This document shows, piece after piece, positions 45,504-53,773 of a DNA stretch of 64,000 nt. The DNA is taken from the NCBI RefSeq assembly GCF_019803445.1, contig NZ_CP081844.1, positions 818,501 to 882,500 on the forward strand, read 5' to 3'. The notes beneath the pieces were generated by a model. The model did no database searches. It saw only the letters and a list, made by a program, of their open reading frames with translations, and had not been told where the DNA came from. Numbering within the stretch: the stretch's first letter is position 1; every line of letters starts with the position of its first letter. Source of the DNA: Caenibius sp. WL. Its GTDB lineage: Bacteria > Pseudomonadota > Alphaproteobacteria > Sphingomonadales > Sphingomonadaceae. The translations under genes were made by a program, and so were the position numbers.

Positions 45504-46895
45504 ATGACCCGTTCTGCATCTCCAGCCGTTAAGGCTGCCTCTGTCGCATCACCGGTTTACCCCACAGTCAGTTGGCTGCTTATGCTGCTGGTGGCCGCGA
45601 CGTTCCTTATGGGGGGGAGCGCCCGTGACGATGTTTGGTCGCTGCTCGTCCTTCGCCCGCTAACGGCGGTGATCTTCATCGTGGCCCTTATGATTTGCCT
45701 GCCCGAAGCATGGCGACAGGCACGAGGTCTTACCATCGTCGGTGGATGCCTCCTGTTGCTACCCCTGCTCCACCTCATTCCACTGCCACCGGCGGTATGG
45801 ACAGCGCTGCCGGGCCGCGCTGTCGCGGTGGATGTGTATCATGCAATGGGAATGCCCCTGCCCTGGCATGCGTTGTCGCTTACGCCGCAACACAGTTGGA
45901 GCGCGTTTTTCTTCCTGCTGGCGCCGCTGTCGGCATGTCTCCTCGCGATCACACTTCCTGCCGCGCAGTTGCGGCAAGTCTTGTCGGCCGTGTTGCTTCT
46001 CGCCTTGTTGAGCGGGCTGCTCGGGTGCATGCAATTGGTGGGCGTGTCCTTCTACCCCTATGCCATCACCAACGAGGGATCGGCGGTCGGCCTGTTCGCG
46101 AATCGCAATCATGCCGCTTTGTTGCTGGCCTGCCTTTTGCCGTTGCTGGCTCTTTATGCCCGCACGGCGAGCAGGCGACAGCGCAATCTGCATTTCATTC
46201 GTGTGATGGCGTTGGCCGGTGGCGTGCTTGTCATCCCCATGATCCTGATGACCGGATCGCGGGCCGGACTGATCTGTGCGGCATTGGCCATTCCCATGGC
46301 TCTGTGGATCTATGGTCGCGATTCTTCGGGCAGCGATACTGACAATCGGGCCATGAAGCTGGTATCGGTGTTTGCATTGCTGGCGGCCTTGTGTCTGGGC
46401 GCCTTGTTCTTCTTTCATTCGCGTGCGCCCGCTCTGGCCCGGCTTTACGAGATGAGTGCCGACACGGACCTGCGCTGGCGGGCGGCCCCGGCCATCTGGC
46501 GCGCCGTCCATGACTATTTCCCATGGGGGAGCGGGATCGGCAGCTTCGTGGAGATCTACCGGCTGTATGAGCCACACGAACTGCTCGGTTCCCAATATCT
46601 CAATCATGCGCATAATGATTGGCTGGAACTGCTGTTGACGGGTGGGCTACCCGCCATCCTGCTGCTGATCGGGGCAATTGCCGTTCTGCTGTACCGTGCG
46701 GCTGGTGGTCTGACATCGCAGCACGGAAAGGCGCAGCCGTGGGTACGTGCGGGCCTATCTATCGTAGCTTTGTTTGCCGTGGCCAGTCTCGTCGACTATC
46801 CGGTGCGTACACCTGCGCTCTCGGTACTTCTGGCCCTTGCGGTCGCCTTTGCCGCGCGATGGCCTTCGCCGCAACCGGCCCTTGATAAGGCATGA
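45504..46895 (+). CDS. O-antigen ligase/polymerase (Wzy_C) family membrane protein
   Basis: A 463-residue inner-membrane protein with about 11-12 hydrophobic helices and a large periplasmic loop holding the Wzy_C signature: FANRNHAALLLACLLPL, GSRAGLICAALAIP, then RWRAAPAIWRAV and GSGIGSFVEIY with HAHNDWLELLLTGG. It polymerises or ligates lipid-linked oligosaccharide at the periplasmic face. It may be the polymerase or a ligase for the polysaccharide of this locus; a second Wzy-like protein is encoded at 59765. The ATG at 45504 has a weak ribosome-binding site; longer upstream starts would run through the terminator. Confidence 0.9.
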   Translation: MTRSASPAVKAASVASPVYPTVSWLLMLLVAATFLMGGSARDDVWSLLVLRPLTAVIFIVALMICLPEAWRQARGLTIVGGCLLLLPLLHLIPLPPAVWTALPGRAVAVDVYHAMGMPLPWHALSLTPQHSWSAFFFLLAPLSACLLAITLPAAQLRQVLSAVLLLALLSGLLGCMQLVGVSFYPYAITNEGSAVGLFANRNHAALLLACLLPLLALYARTASRRQRNLHFIRVMALAGGVLVIPMILMTGSRAGLICAALAIPMALWIYGRDSSGSDTDNRAMKLVSVFALLAALCLGALFFFHSRAPALARLYEMSADTDLRWRAAPAIWRAVHDYFPWGSGIGSFVEIYRLYEPHELLGSQYLNHAHNDWLELLLTGGLPAILLLIGAIAVLLYRAAGGLTSQHGKAQPWVRAGLSIVALFAVASLVDYPVRTPALSVLLALAVAFAARWPSPQPALDKA

Positions 46896-46899
46896 CCTT

Positions 46900-47112
46900 A
46901 TGAGCAAACCCCGAGACAAGCTGTTGATCAGCGAATGCCGGATCGTTGCCGGAAGGCATCAAGCGTTCTGGTATGCCGTCGAACCCGACAAGAAAGTCTG
47001 GAATCTGATGCTGGAGGAGGATCCGGCGGGTTTCGTCGGGGTGCCGGTGCGCATGGAAGCAACGGTGAGCGATAGTGGCGACCTCATTCCTCTCAGCCTG
47101 GAAAGGCTCTGA
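46900..47112 (+). CDS. Hypothetical protein, 70 residues
   Basis: A 70-residue soluble protein (MSKPRDKLLISECRIVAGRH, then FWYAVEPDKKVWNLML), starting 4 bases after the ligase-type gene's stop codon, so translation is probably coupled. No family is recognised. It converges with the phosphatase gene. Confidence 0.6.
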   Translation: MSKPRDKLLISECRIVAGRHQAFWYAVEPDKKVWNLMLEEDPAGFVGVPVRMEATVSDSGDLIPLSLERL

Positions 47113-47137
47113 CAGGATAGACTGCCGCTTCGGGCTT

Positions 47138-47929
47138 TTACAGTGTCGATAGAAACCAGCGCTGGTTTGCTTCCAACCCTACGGCGGTAAGTCGGTTGGA
47201 ACGGAAAGCGCCCGTATCGATCCCTATCCGGTAAGGAAGATTCACCGGTTCGTCGCTGATCGTATGGCCATGGACGACCACATGCCCGTGGAAGGACATA
47301 TCGTTCACGAACTCGTGGCGAATCCAGCGCAGATCCCGGCGGCTTTGATTTTCCAGCGTAACCCCCGGGCGGACCCCGGCATGGACGAACAGATAATCCC
47401 CGTGCACCGCCGTGTCTCGCCCGGTCCGGAGAAAATCGCGATGTGCGGGCGGGACAAGGGCGGGCAATGCCGCGGAGAGCTCTTCGAAGCTGAACCGTGC
47501 CAGCAAGTCCGCATCGATCCCATAGCTCAGGATAGTTTCGCGGCCACCGTTCCGTAGGAACACGCGCAATATATCCACGTCGCCATCCAGTGCCCCCATG
47601 AACAATTCTTCATGGTTGCCGGTGAGCCAGGCGAAGGAATCGAACTGCCCCGCGGCGTGCATCGCCAGATCGATAACGTCGCGCGAGGTATCCCCCCTGT
47701 CGATCAGATCGCCGAGGAGGATCAACCGGCTGTATGCCGGGCCGCGCATGTCATTGTCGCGCATGATCTGGTCCAGCAGCGCTTCGAACAGATCGCAGCG
47801 CCCATGGATGTCTCCGATCGCATAAATGCGCTCCCCTTCCGGCACGCGGAAAGGAAGTGGCGCGGCTCCGCGCCAGAAGCGCAGCCGTCGCCATAAAGGG
47901 GTTTGCGAGCGGGGTGGGGCGAAGAGCAT
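47138..47929 (-). CDS. PPP-family metallophosphatase (lambda phosphatase-like)
   Basis: A 263-residue calcineurin-like phosphoesterase with the full PPP signature: YAIGDIHGRCDLF, LILLGDLIDRGD, LTGNHEE, VHAGVRPG and VVHGHT. This pattern is that of lambda/PphA-type Ser/Thr (and Tyr) phosphatases, possibly also Ap4A hydrolases. It begins 11 bases after the aminotransferase stop and is the last gene of the pglC-pglD-pglE operon. It could reverse phosphorylation by the BY-kinase encoded at 53774, since no Wzb-type phosphatase is visible. A longer upstream start would lie inside the aminotransferase gene and is rejected. Confidence 0.88.
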   Translation of the reverse strand: MLFAPPRSQTPLWRRLRFWRGAAPLPFRVPEGERIYAIGDIHGRCDLFEALLDQIMRDNDMRGPAYSRLILLGDLIDRGDTSRDVIDLAMHAAGQFDSFAWLTGNHEELFMGALDGDVDILRVFLRNGGRETILSYGIDADLLARFSFEELSAALPALVPPAHRDFLRTGRDTAVHGDYLFVHAGVRPGVTLENQSRRDLRWIRHEFVNDMSFHGHVVVHGHTISDEPVNLPYRIGIDTGAFRSNRLTAVGLEANQRWFLSTL

Positions 47930-47940
47930 GGCGGGTCCCG

Positions 47941-49146
47941 TTATGCGCCTGCTTGCGAAAGCACCTGCGTGATGGCGCTGCATGTCTGATCGATGTCCGT
48001 GTCCCGCAAAGTGGGATGCACCAGGAACATGAGGCTGGTCTCGCCCAACTCCCGCGCAACGGGCAGGCGTTGTGCGGGGCGGTGGCCGCTCAGCGCGAAA
48101 GCTTTCTCCTGATACACTTCCGAACAACTTCCCTGATAGCACGGAACGCCCAGCGCGTTGATCTCCGCCACAATCCGGTCCCGATCCCAGCCGGGTGCCA
48201 GTCGGTCGGGGCGTACATAGGCGTAGAATTTGTAATTGGCATGGACGGATGTCGCATTCTCTTTCTCGCCGGTGGCGAGCAGAGGCACACGTACGATGCC
48301 ATCCGGCCCGGCAAAAGGTTGCAGAGCCGTGCGCAAGCGCGCGGCATTCACCTCGCGCCGGGTGGTCCAATCCGCCATGCGGCGAAGCTGAATCCGGCCA
48401 ATGGCGGCCTGCATTTCCATCATCCGCCAATTCGTTCCGACCGTTTCGTGCAGCCAGCGAAAGCCGGGCTGATGCTCCCGTTCATAGACGGCTTCCCAAC
48501 TCTTGCCATGATCCTTGAACGACCACATTCGCGACCACAGAGCGCGGTCGTTGGTGGTGACCATTCCGCCTTCGCCGCCGGTGGTCATGATCTTGTCCTG
48601 ACAGAAGGACCATGCGGCGACATGGCCGATGGAACCGACGCTGCGCCCACGATAGCGTGCGCCATGGGCCTGGGCGCAATCCTCGATCACTTTGAAATTA
48701 TGCTTGCCGGCAAGAGCCATGATGGCGTCCATATCGGCAGGCCAGCCGGCAAGATGAACCACGATGACGGCACGGGTGCGGGGCGTGAGCGCTGCGGCGA
48801 TCGTCTCGGCCGAAAGATTGCCGCTGTCTTGGTCCACGTCCGCGAACACCGGTGTGGCACCGGCATTGATGACGCATGTCGCTGATGCCAGGAATGTACG
48901 CGGTGTCACCACCACCTCGTCCCCCGGCCCGATCCCAAGGCCATGCAATGCAAGATCGAGCGCAACGGTCCCATTCGCCACCGCTATAGCGTGGTCGGTT
49001 CCGGCCCAGGCCGCAAATTCCCGTTCGAACGCCCGGCATTCCTCGCCGGTCCAGTAATTGACGCGGCCCGACCGGAGCACGTCGCCGACAGCGCTCACTT
49101 CTTCCTCGGTAAAGCTGGGCCAAGGGGCGAAAGCGGTATTCAGCAT
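47941..49146 (-). CDS. DegT/DnrJ/EryC1 aminotransferase (PglE-like)
   Basis: A 401-residue PLP-dependent sugar aminotransferase. Lys185 in SFCQDKIMTTGGEGG is the PLP Schiff-base lysine; the NGTVALDLALHGLGIGPGDE and VIEDCAQAHGARYRGR blocks are typical. Located between pglD- and phosphatase-type genes and opposite a 4,6-dehydratase, it most likely aminates C4 of UDP-4-keto-6-deoxy-GlcNAc, the PglE step to bacillosamine. That substrate is inferred from gene context. The gap to the acetyltransferase is 1 base. Confidence 0.9.
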   Translation of the reverse strand: MLNTAFAPWPSFTEEEVSAVGDVLRSGRVNYWTGEECRAFEREFAAWAGTDHAIAVANGTVALDLALHGLGIGPGDEVVVTPRTFLASATCVINAGATPVFADVDQDSGNLSAETIAAALTPRTRAVIVVHLAGWPADMDAIMALAGKHNFKVIEDCAQAHGARYRGRSVGSIGHVAAWSFCQDKIMTTGGEGGMVTTNDRALWSRMWSFKDHGKSWEAVYEREHQPGFRWLHETVGTNWRMMEMQAAIGRIQLRRMADWTTRREVNAARLRTALQPFAGPDGIVRVPLLATGEKENATSVHANYKFYAYVRPDRLAPGWDRDRIVAEINALGVPCYQGSCSEVYQEKAFALSGHRPAQRLPVARELGETSLMFLVHPTLRDTDIDQTCSAITQVLSQAGA

Positions 49147-49147
49147 G

Positions 49148-49795
49148 TCAGGATTTCCTCAAAGGCCGGGCAGGATTGCCGGCGACGGTGGCGCCGGCCG
49201 GCACATCGCGGGTGACGACAGCGCCCATGCCGATCGTGGCGCCGCGCCCGATCCGCAGGGGAGAGCCCGATCGCCCCTGCCGGATCATTGCGCCCGCGCC
49301 GATATAGGCATGGTCTTCGATAAGAATGTTGCCGTTGCAATGCACGCCGGGTGCGAACGTCACATAGTCGCCGATCACGCAATCGTGTTCGACATAGGAA
49401 TAGAGGTTTGCATGGAAGCAGCGGCCGATCCGGATATTCGAGGTCAGCGTGACGAACGGGGAAAGCAGTGCGCCGGGTGCAATCTCCACTTCATCCATGG
49501 AGACGACATTGGCCGCACGAACGCCGATAATCTCAACCCCTGCTTCCTGACAACGCAGGTCGAGCATTTCCCGAACCGTGGAATTGGCGATGGCAAGCGC
49601 GGTATGGCGGCTGGTGGCAGGCGTTTCGCAAAAGCGGTCCCATGTCCAGACAGGATGCCCATTCATCGTCTCAGCGCCGGGCGCATCGTCGATGAACACC
49701 AGAAGCGCGTCCTCGCCTGCTATCTGCTCGCGCAGCAGAGGCATGATCCCACGCCCGCATCCGCTTGCACCATATACCCCGTAAAGGCGCGTCAT
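49148..49795 (-). CDS. pglD: NeuD/PglD-type sugar O/N-acetyltransferase
   Basis: A 215-residue left-handed beta-helix acetyltransferase. An N-terminal Rossmann-like part (MTRLYGVYGASGCGRGIM) precedes hexapeptide repeats (~105-205). His137 in YVEHDCVIGDYV corresponds to the catalytic His of PglD. The C-terminus ends in VAGNPARPLRKS. It should acetylate the 4-amino group of the UDP-sugar made by the adjacent aminotransferase. It is separated from pglC by 1 base and from the aminotransferase by 1 base. Confidence 0.85.
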   Translation of the reverse strand: MTRLYGVYGASGCGRGIMPLLREQIAGEDALLVFIDDAPGAETMNGHPVWTWDRFCETPATSRHTALAIANSTVREMLDLRCQEAGVEIIGVRAANVVSMDEVEIAPGALLSPFVTLTSNIRIGRCFHANLYSYVEHDCVIGDYVTFAPGVHCNGNILIEDHAYIGAGAMIRQGRSGSPLRIGRGATIGMGAVVTRDVPAGATVAGNPARPLRKS

Positions 49796-49796
49796 T

Positions 49797-50369
49797 TTAA
49801 GACTGCCCTGTAAAGCGAGGCATGGTTGCTTCGCCTTCGGCGCTGATATCGGCGCGCTTGATGACCTTGATCACGGTGAGGGCGATAATGCGCAGGTCAA
49901 GCAGAAACGAGCGATGATCGACATACCAGACGTCCAAAGCGAATTTCTCTTCCCAGCTGATGGCATTGCGTCCGTTGACCTGCGCCAGACCCGTCAGGCC
50001 GGGCCGCACATCATGCCGCCGGGCCTGTTCAGGCGTATATAGCGGCAGATATTCCATAAGCAGAGGGCGGGGGCCAACCAGGCTCATGTCTCCGCGTAGC
50101 ACGTTCCACAGCCCCGGCAGTTCATCGAGGCTGCTGGAGCGCAGGAACCGCCCAAAGCGCGTCAAGCGGGCCGCATCTGGCTCTGGCCCGTCGCGCATGG
50201 TGCGGAATTTGAGCATGGCGAACGGATGTCCGTGAAGGCCCGGGCGTTGCTGACGGAAGAGGACAGGCGCGCCCATGGACAGGCGCACGAGCAAGGCGAC
50301 GAGCAGGAGAATCGGCGAAAGAACGATCAGAGCAAGCGCGGCCATACCGACATCTAGACAGCGTTTCAT
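49797..50369 (-). CDS. pglC: PglC-type phosphoglycosyl transferase
   Basis: A 190-residue monotopic sugar-1-phosphate transferase that loads the first sugar on undecaprenyl phosphate. One N-terminal re-entrant helix (ALALIVLSPILLLVALLV) is followed by the catalytic Asp82-Glu83 dyad in SSSLDELPGLWNVLRGDMS, then VGPRPLL and VRPGLTGLAQVNGRNAISW. The small size and the C-terminal ISAEGEATMPRF tail match Campylobacter PglC much better than WcaJ/WbaP-sized enzymes, pointing to bacillosamine. AGGAG is 6 bases before the ATG. It is the first gene of the leftward operon. Confidence 0.9.
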   Translation of the reverse strand: MKRCLDVGMAALALIVLSPILLLVALLVRLSMGAPVLFRQQRPGLHGHPFAMLKFRTMRDGPEPDAARLTRFGRFLRSSSLDELPGLWNVLRGDMSLVGPRPLLMEYLPLYTPEQARRHDVRPGLTGLAQVNGRNAISWEEKFALDVWYVDHRSFLLDLRIIALTVIKVIKRADISAEGEATMPRFTGQS

Positions 50370-50439
50370 AATGCTCCTGATTCTGGGAGAGGCGGCCAGT
50401 GCCCGGGGGTGCCGTCGCAATGGCCTCCATGAATATTGG

Positions 50440-50454
50440 ATATATACAACATTC
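50440..50454. promoter_or_regulatory. ATATATACAACATTC element, copy 2
   Basis: Identical over 15 bases to 44945-44959. It lies 71 bases upstream of the pglC-type start codon on the opposite strand, a fitting place for an operator. Confidence 0.45.
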
Positions 50455-50791
50455 ATGTCAATCGGCCGGCGGGCCGACTTGCCTTTTGGTGGCCACGGAC
50501 CGGCCTGTTTGCCTCTTGCTATCACAGGGAATTCGCCTTTCCGCAGGGCATCTCGCACGATTCTTCGGCCATCTTCGGCATTGTCACCACCTCACTGCAG
50601 CGCATTTTATGATCACATGTATGTGGAAAGGTGGGCGTGACGATCACCTATCCGTTCGTCGAAGGCGGTGCACAGTTGGCCGGAAATTCCGGGAATTATG
50701 TTTATATACATCGGTTAATTATGGCGATTTCTCGGTTCTCTCGTAGGGGATTTTTGGATTTACAAGGCTGAAAAATTAAGAAAAATATATA

Positions 50792-50805
50792 TTAACCCGG
50801 GTTAA
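50792..50805. promoter_or_regulatory. 14-bp perfect palindrome
   Basis: TTAACCCGGGTTAA, a perfect dyad in the long divergent control region, about 270 bases upstream of the dehydratase gene. It is a candidate binding site for a dimeric regulator. Confidence 0.45.
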
Positions 50806-51073
50806 ATCGGGGTTTTTGACCGGCCCTTTCGCTCGCTTCCCACACACTAAAAAGTTTATTATATACATCATCCGAAGTCGAAAATGGATGCGAATTTGTG
50901 ACGAATTTGAAGTCGACCGTATCTCCGCGGGTAGTTCCATCCATTTGGTCGAGCCGCTCTTGGGTCGAGAAGGGGCAAGGGAATGAGTATGTCTCCAACT
51001 CCGTGGTGCCGACGTTCGATGAGCAAGGTTCCTCGCGGCCTGCCTTCCTGAAATTCTAGGATTGTCTGAATTT

Positions 51074-52993
51074 ATGCGACAGGCGCTTTCTGCATGGGCA
51101 GGGCGGTGGATAGAGGCCGCTGCGCTCATACCGCGGCCGGTCCGCCGGTGGATCGCATTCGGTCTGGACAGCCTGTGCTGTGTCCTCTCCGTAGTCCTGG
51201 CCTTTTCGCTGCGTCTCGACGTGTGGCCGGAAAGCATGACCGGTATGGCCGTTTTCACGGCTGTCGCGCTTCTGTGCTGGGCTGGGGTGGCGTGGGCCAC
51301 GGATATCTATCGCAATCTCATCCGCTATTCCGGAGCAAAGGCCATCGGCAGCGTTTGCTTCGCCTGCGCCTGTCTTATTGTGCCCTTGGCCCTGTCGTTC
51401 TCCATCTGGCAGTTCCCCGGCATTCCTCGATCGCTCTCGGTTCTTCAGCCGATCGTCTTTTGCGGGCTGCTGGTATTCAACCGCCTGCTGATCCGCCTTT
51501 TTCTGACCGAACTGATGTCGATCGTCCGGGCGGACAAACCTTCGCGCCGCCGCGTCGCCATTTATGGTGCCGGGCAGGCCGGGCGGCAGCTCGCCTCCTC
51601 CTTGCGGCATGAATCCCACATTTCCATCGTGGGCTTTCTGGATGACGATATCCGGCTCGACGGGCAGAAGGTCGATGGCGTGGGTGTCTGGCATGCTTCT
51701 CGTCTTCAGCAACTGGTCCGCGATCAGCGCCCCACCGAAGTGCTGCTCGCTATTCCCAGTGCCTCACGCGCGAGGCGCCGCGAGATTGTCGATGAATTGC
51801 AGCAGTGGGAGATCGGTGTCCGTATCCTCCCGGGCATCGGCCAGCTTGTCGATGGCGTGGTGACGTTCAGCGATTTCCGTGAAGTGGAAGTCGAGGATTT
51901 GCTGGGCCGCGATCCGGTCATCCCGAATGAACTGCTGATGGGCCGGGCTCTGGCAGGGAAGACCGTTCTGGTTTCCGGTGCCGGTGGATCGATCGGCAGT
52001 GAGCTGTGCCGCCAGATCCTGCATGCGCACCCCTCCCGTCTCATTCTCGCGGAACAGTCGGAATACGCGCTCTACGCCATCGACGCGGAATTGCGCGAGC
52101 GGCTGGCGGCAGAAGGGCTGTCCGTCGAAATCATCACCGAACTGGTGGATGTTTCCGAGCGTGAAACGGTCGAGCGGATGTTCCAGCGCTGGCGGCCGAA
52201 CACGGTCTATCATGCCGCTGCGTACAAGCATGTGCCCTTGGTCGAGGTCAATCCGATCGCGGGTCTGCGCAACAACATCTTCGGAACGCTCTACAGCGTT
52301 CTCGCAGCGCAGGCCGTGGGGGTGGATCGCTTCATTCTTGTCAGCACCGACAAGGCGGTGCGGCCGACCAACATCATGGGCGCGTCCAAGCGGATTTGCG
52401 AACTCATTCTCCAGGCGCAGGCGCACAGCCCGACATTGTGTACCATGGTCCGCTTCGGCAATGTCCTTGGGTCCAGTGGATCGGTGGTTCCGCGTTTCCG
52501 GGAACAGATTCGCGCAGGCGGGCCAATCACCATCACTCACCGCGATATCACGCGCTATTTCATGACCATTCCCGAGGCGGCACAACTCGTCATTCAGGCG
52601 GGCGGTATGGCGCGCGGAGGCGAAGTGTTCGTGCTCGATATGGGGCAGCCGGTGCGGATCATGGATCTGGCTCGAACCTTGGTGCATCTGTCGGGTTTGT
52701 CCGTGCGCGAGCCGAACCATCCCGATGGCGATATCGAAATCGTGGAAGTGGGGCTGCGGCCGGGTGAGAAGCTCTATGAAGAGCTGCTGATCGGCGACAA
52801 TCCGCTGCCCACGCTGCACCCACGCATCATGCAGGCGCAGGAGGCAATGCTTCCCTGGGCCACTCTTTCTGCCCGGCTGGACGAACTGGCTGCATTGCTG
52901 GCGGCCGGGCGGGCGATGGACGCCATGCCCCTCGTTCATGATCTCGTGCCCGAATATCGGCAACCTGCCATGCAGGCGCATGGCGTCTCCTGA
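51074..52993 (+). CDS. Membrane UDP-sugar 4,6-dehydratase (PglF/WbpM/CapD family)
   Basis: A 639-residue polysaccharide biosynthesis protein. About four N-terminal helices (~30-145) are followed by a first Rossmann domain (VAIYGAGQAGRQLA) and a catalytic SDR domain (VLVSGAGGSIGSELC; VSTDKAVRPTNIMGASK). The catalytic Tyr is replaced by Met (Ser-Met-Lys), as in the PglF/WbpM/FlaA1 group. It should convert UDP-GlcNAc to the 4-keto-6-deoxy sugar used by the PglE-like and PglD enzymes. ATG at 51074 is preferred to a TTG at 51062 because of its spacing from AGGA. It is the first gene of the rightward operon. Confidence 0.92.
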   Translation: MRQALSAWAGRWIEAAALIPRPVRRWIAFGLDSLCCVLSVVLAFSLRLDVWPESMTGMAVFTAVALLCWAGVAWATDIYRNLIRYSGAKAIGSVCFACACLIVPLALSFSIWQFPGIPRSLSVLQPIVFCGLLVFNRLLIRLFLTELMSIVRADKPSRRRVAIYGAGQAGRQLASSLRHESHISIVGFLDDDIRLDGQKVDGVGVWHASRLQQLVRDQRPTEVLLAIPSASRARRREIVDELQQWEIGVRILPGIGQLVDGVVTFSDFREVEVEDLLGRDPVIPNELLMGRALAGKTVLVSGAGGSIGSELCRQILHAHPSRLILAEQSEYALYAIDAELRERLAAEGLSVEIITELVDVSERETVERMFQRWRPNTVYHAAAYKHVPLVEVNPIAGLRNNIFGTLYSVLAAQAVGVDRFILVSTDKAVRPTNIMGASKRICELILQAQAHSPTLCTMVRFGNVLGSSGSVVPRFREQIRAGGPITITHRDITRYFMTIPEAAQLVIQAGGMARGGEVFVLDMGQPVRIMDLARTLVHLSGLSVREPNHPDGDIEIVEVGLRPGEKLYEELLIGDNPLPTLHPRIMQAQEAMLPWATLSARLDELAALLAAGRAMDAMPLVHDLVPEYRQPAMQAHGVS

Positions 52994-53028
52994 TCCGCAA
53001 CGACATGCCTCATCGAGTATTTTCATCC

Positions 53029-53736
53029 ATGCTTCATCGTCTGATCCTTCTATCCCCGCTGCCGTTGCTTGCCGCTTGCACCGGTAGCCCGCCGCTTCAA
53101 TCGAACGCATTTCTCCAAGTTGTGGACGCCACTGAACTGCCGCCGCCAACCCCGGAGGGGGCGAGCAAGCGCGGTTATCAGATCGGCCCGCTCGATCGGT
53201 TGACGATCGATGTCTATGGCTTTGACAATATCACCGACCGGGAATTGCAGGTCGATTCCGCGGGTCGCATTGCCGTTCCCATGGCGGGCTCGATCATGGT
53301 CGCCGATCTGACGCCTGACGAAGCGGAACAGCGTATCGCCACAGCGCTGCGGGAGCGGCATGTGCGTGAACCGCATGTAACGGTGAACGTGAAGGAATCA
53401 CTCAATCAGTTTGTGACCGTCGATGGACAGGTGACGCAGCCGGGCAACTATCCGGTGGTGAACCAGATGACGCTGATGCGTGCCGTTGCCGCCGCGCGTG
53501 GCGCAGGCGAATTCGCAAAGCTCGAAGATGTCGTGGTTTTCCGCACGGTTGGCAATCAGAGGATGGCGGCGCTCTATAATCTGGGTGCGATCCGCCGCGG
53601 CTATTATCCCGATCCGGCGATCTATCCGAAGGACGTGGTGGTTGTCGGCGATTCGCCGGCCCGCCGCCTGTTCCGCGATCTCATCTCAACCGCACCCTTG
53701 CTGACCGCGCCGATCATTCTCCTCACCCGTTCCTGA
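53029..53736 (+). CDS. Polysaccharide export lipoprotein (OPX/Wza family)
   Basis: A 235-residue outer-membrane polysaccharide exporter. The signal peptide ends in a lipobox LLAAC with Cys17 as the lipidation site. A Poly_export domain (YQIGPLDRLTIDVYG, then DSAGRIAVPMAGSI) and an SLBB domain (VTVDGQVTQPGNYPV) follow, and the C-terminus is hydrophobic. An in-frame start at 53005 is also possible. Family members form the outer-membrane channel for capsule or exopolysaccharide. It lies 35 bases after the dehydratase gene and 37 before the Wzz/kinase gene. Confidence 0.9.
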   Translation: MLHRLILLSPLPLLAACTGSPPLQSNAFLQVVDATELPPPTPEGASKRGYQIGPLDRLTIDVYGFDNITDRELQVDSAGRIAVPMAGSIMVADLTPDEAEQRIATALRERHVREPHVTVNVKESLNQFVTVDGQVTQPGNYPVVNQMTLMRAVAAARGAGEFAKLEDVVVFRTVGNQRMAALYNLGAIRRGYYPDPAIYPKDVVVVGDSPARRLFRDLISTAPLLTAPIILLTRS

Positions 53737-53773
53737 TCGCTTCGCCCTTTTTCGTATTTGCCCAGGCAGGTTC

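Larger units (their letters stand above)
50370..51073. other. Divergent control region of the polysaccharide operons
   Basis: 704 bases with no supported gene, between pglC (leftward) and the dehydratase gene (rightward). It is AT-rich relative to flanks and contains the ATATATACAACATTC element at 50440-50454, two further ATATACATC elements (around 50704 and 50861) and the TTAACCCGGGTTAA palindrome at 50792-50805. Confidence 0.6.

Noticed and set aside
47930-48430. Upstream extension of the PPP-phosphatase frame
   Set aside because: The extension lies within the aminotransferase gene on the same strand and has no domain; the real product starts at 47929 just after the aminotransferase stop.
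51764-53149. 461-residue frame antisense to the dehydratase
   Set aside because: Shadow of the PglF/WbpM-type gene, which has complete Rossmann and catalytic motifs.
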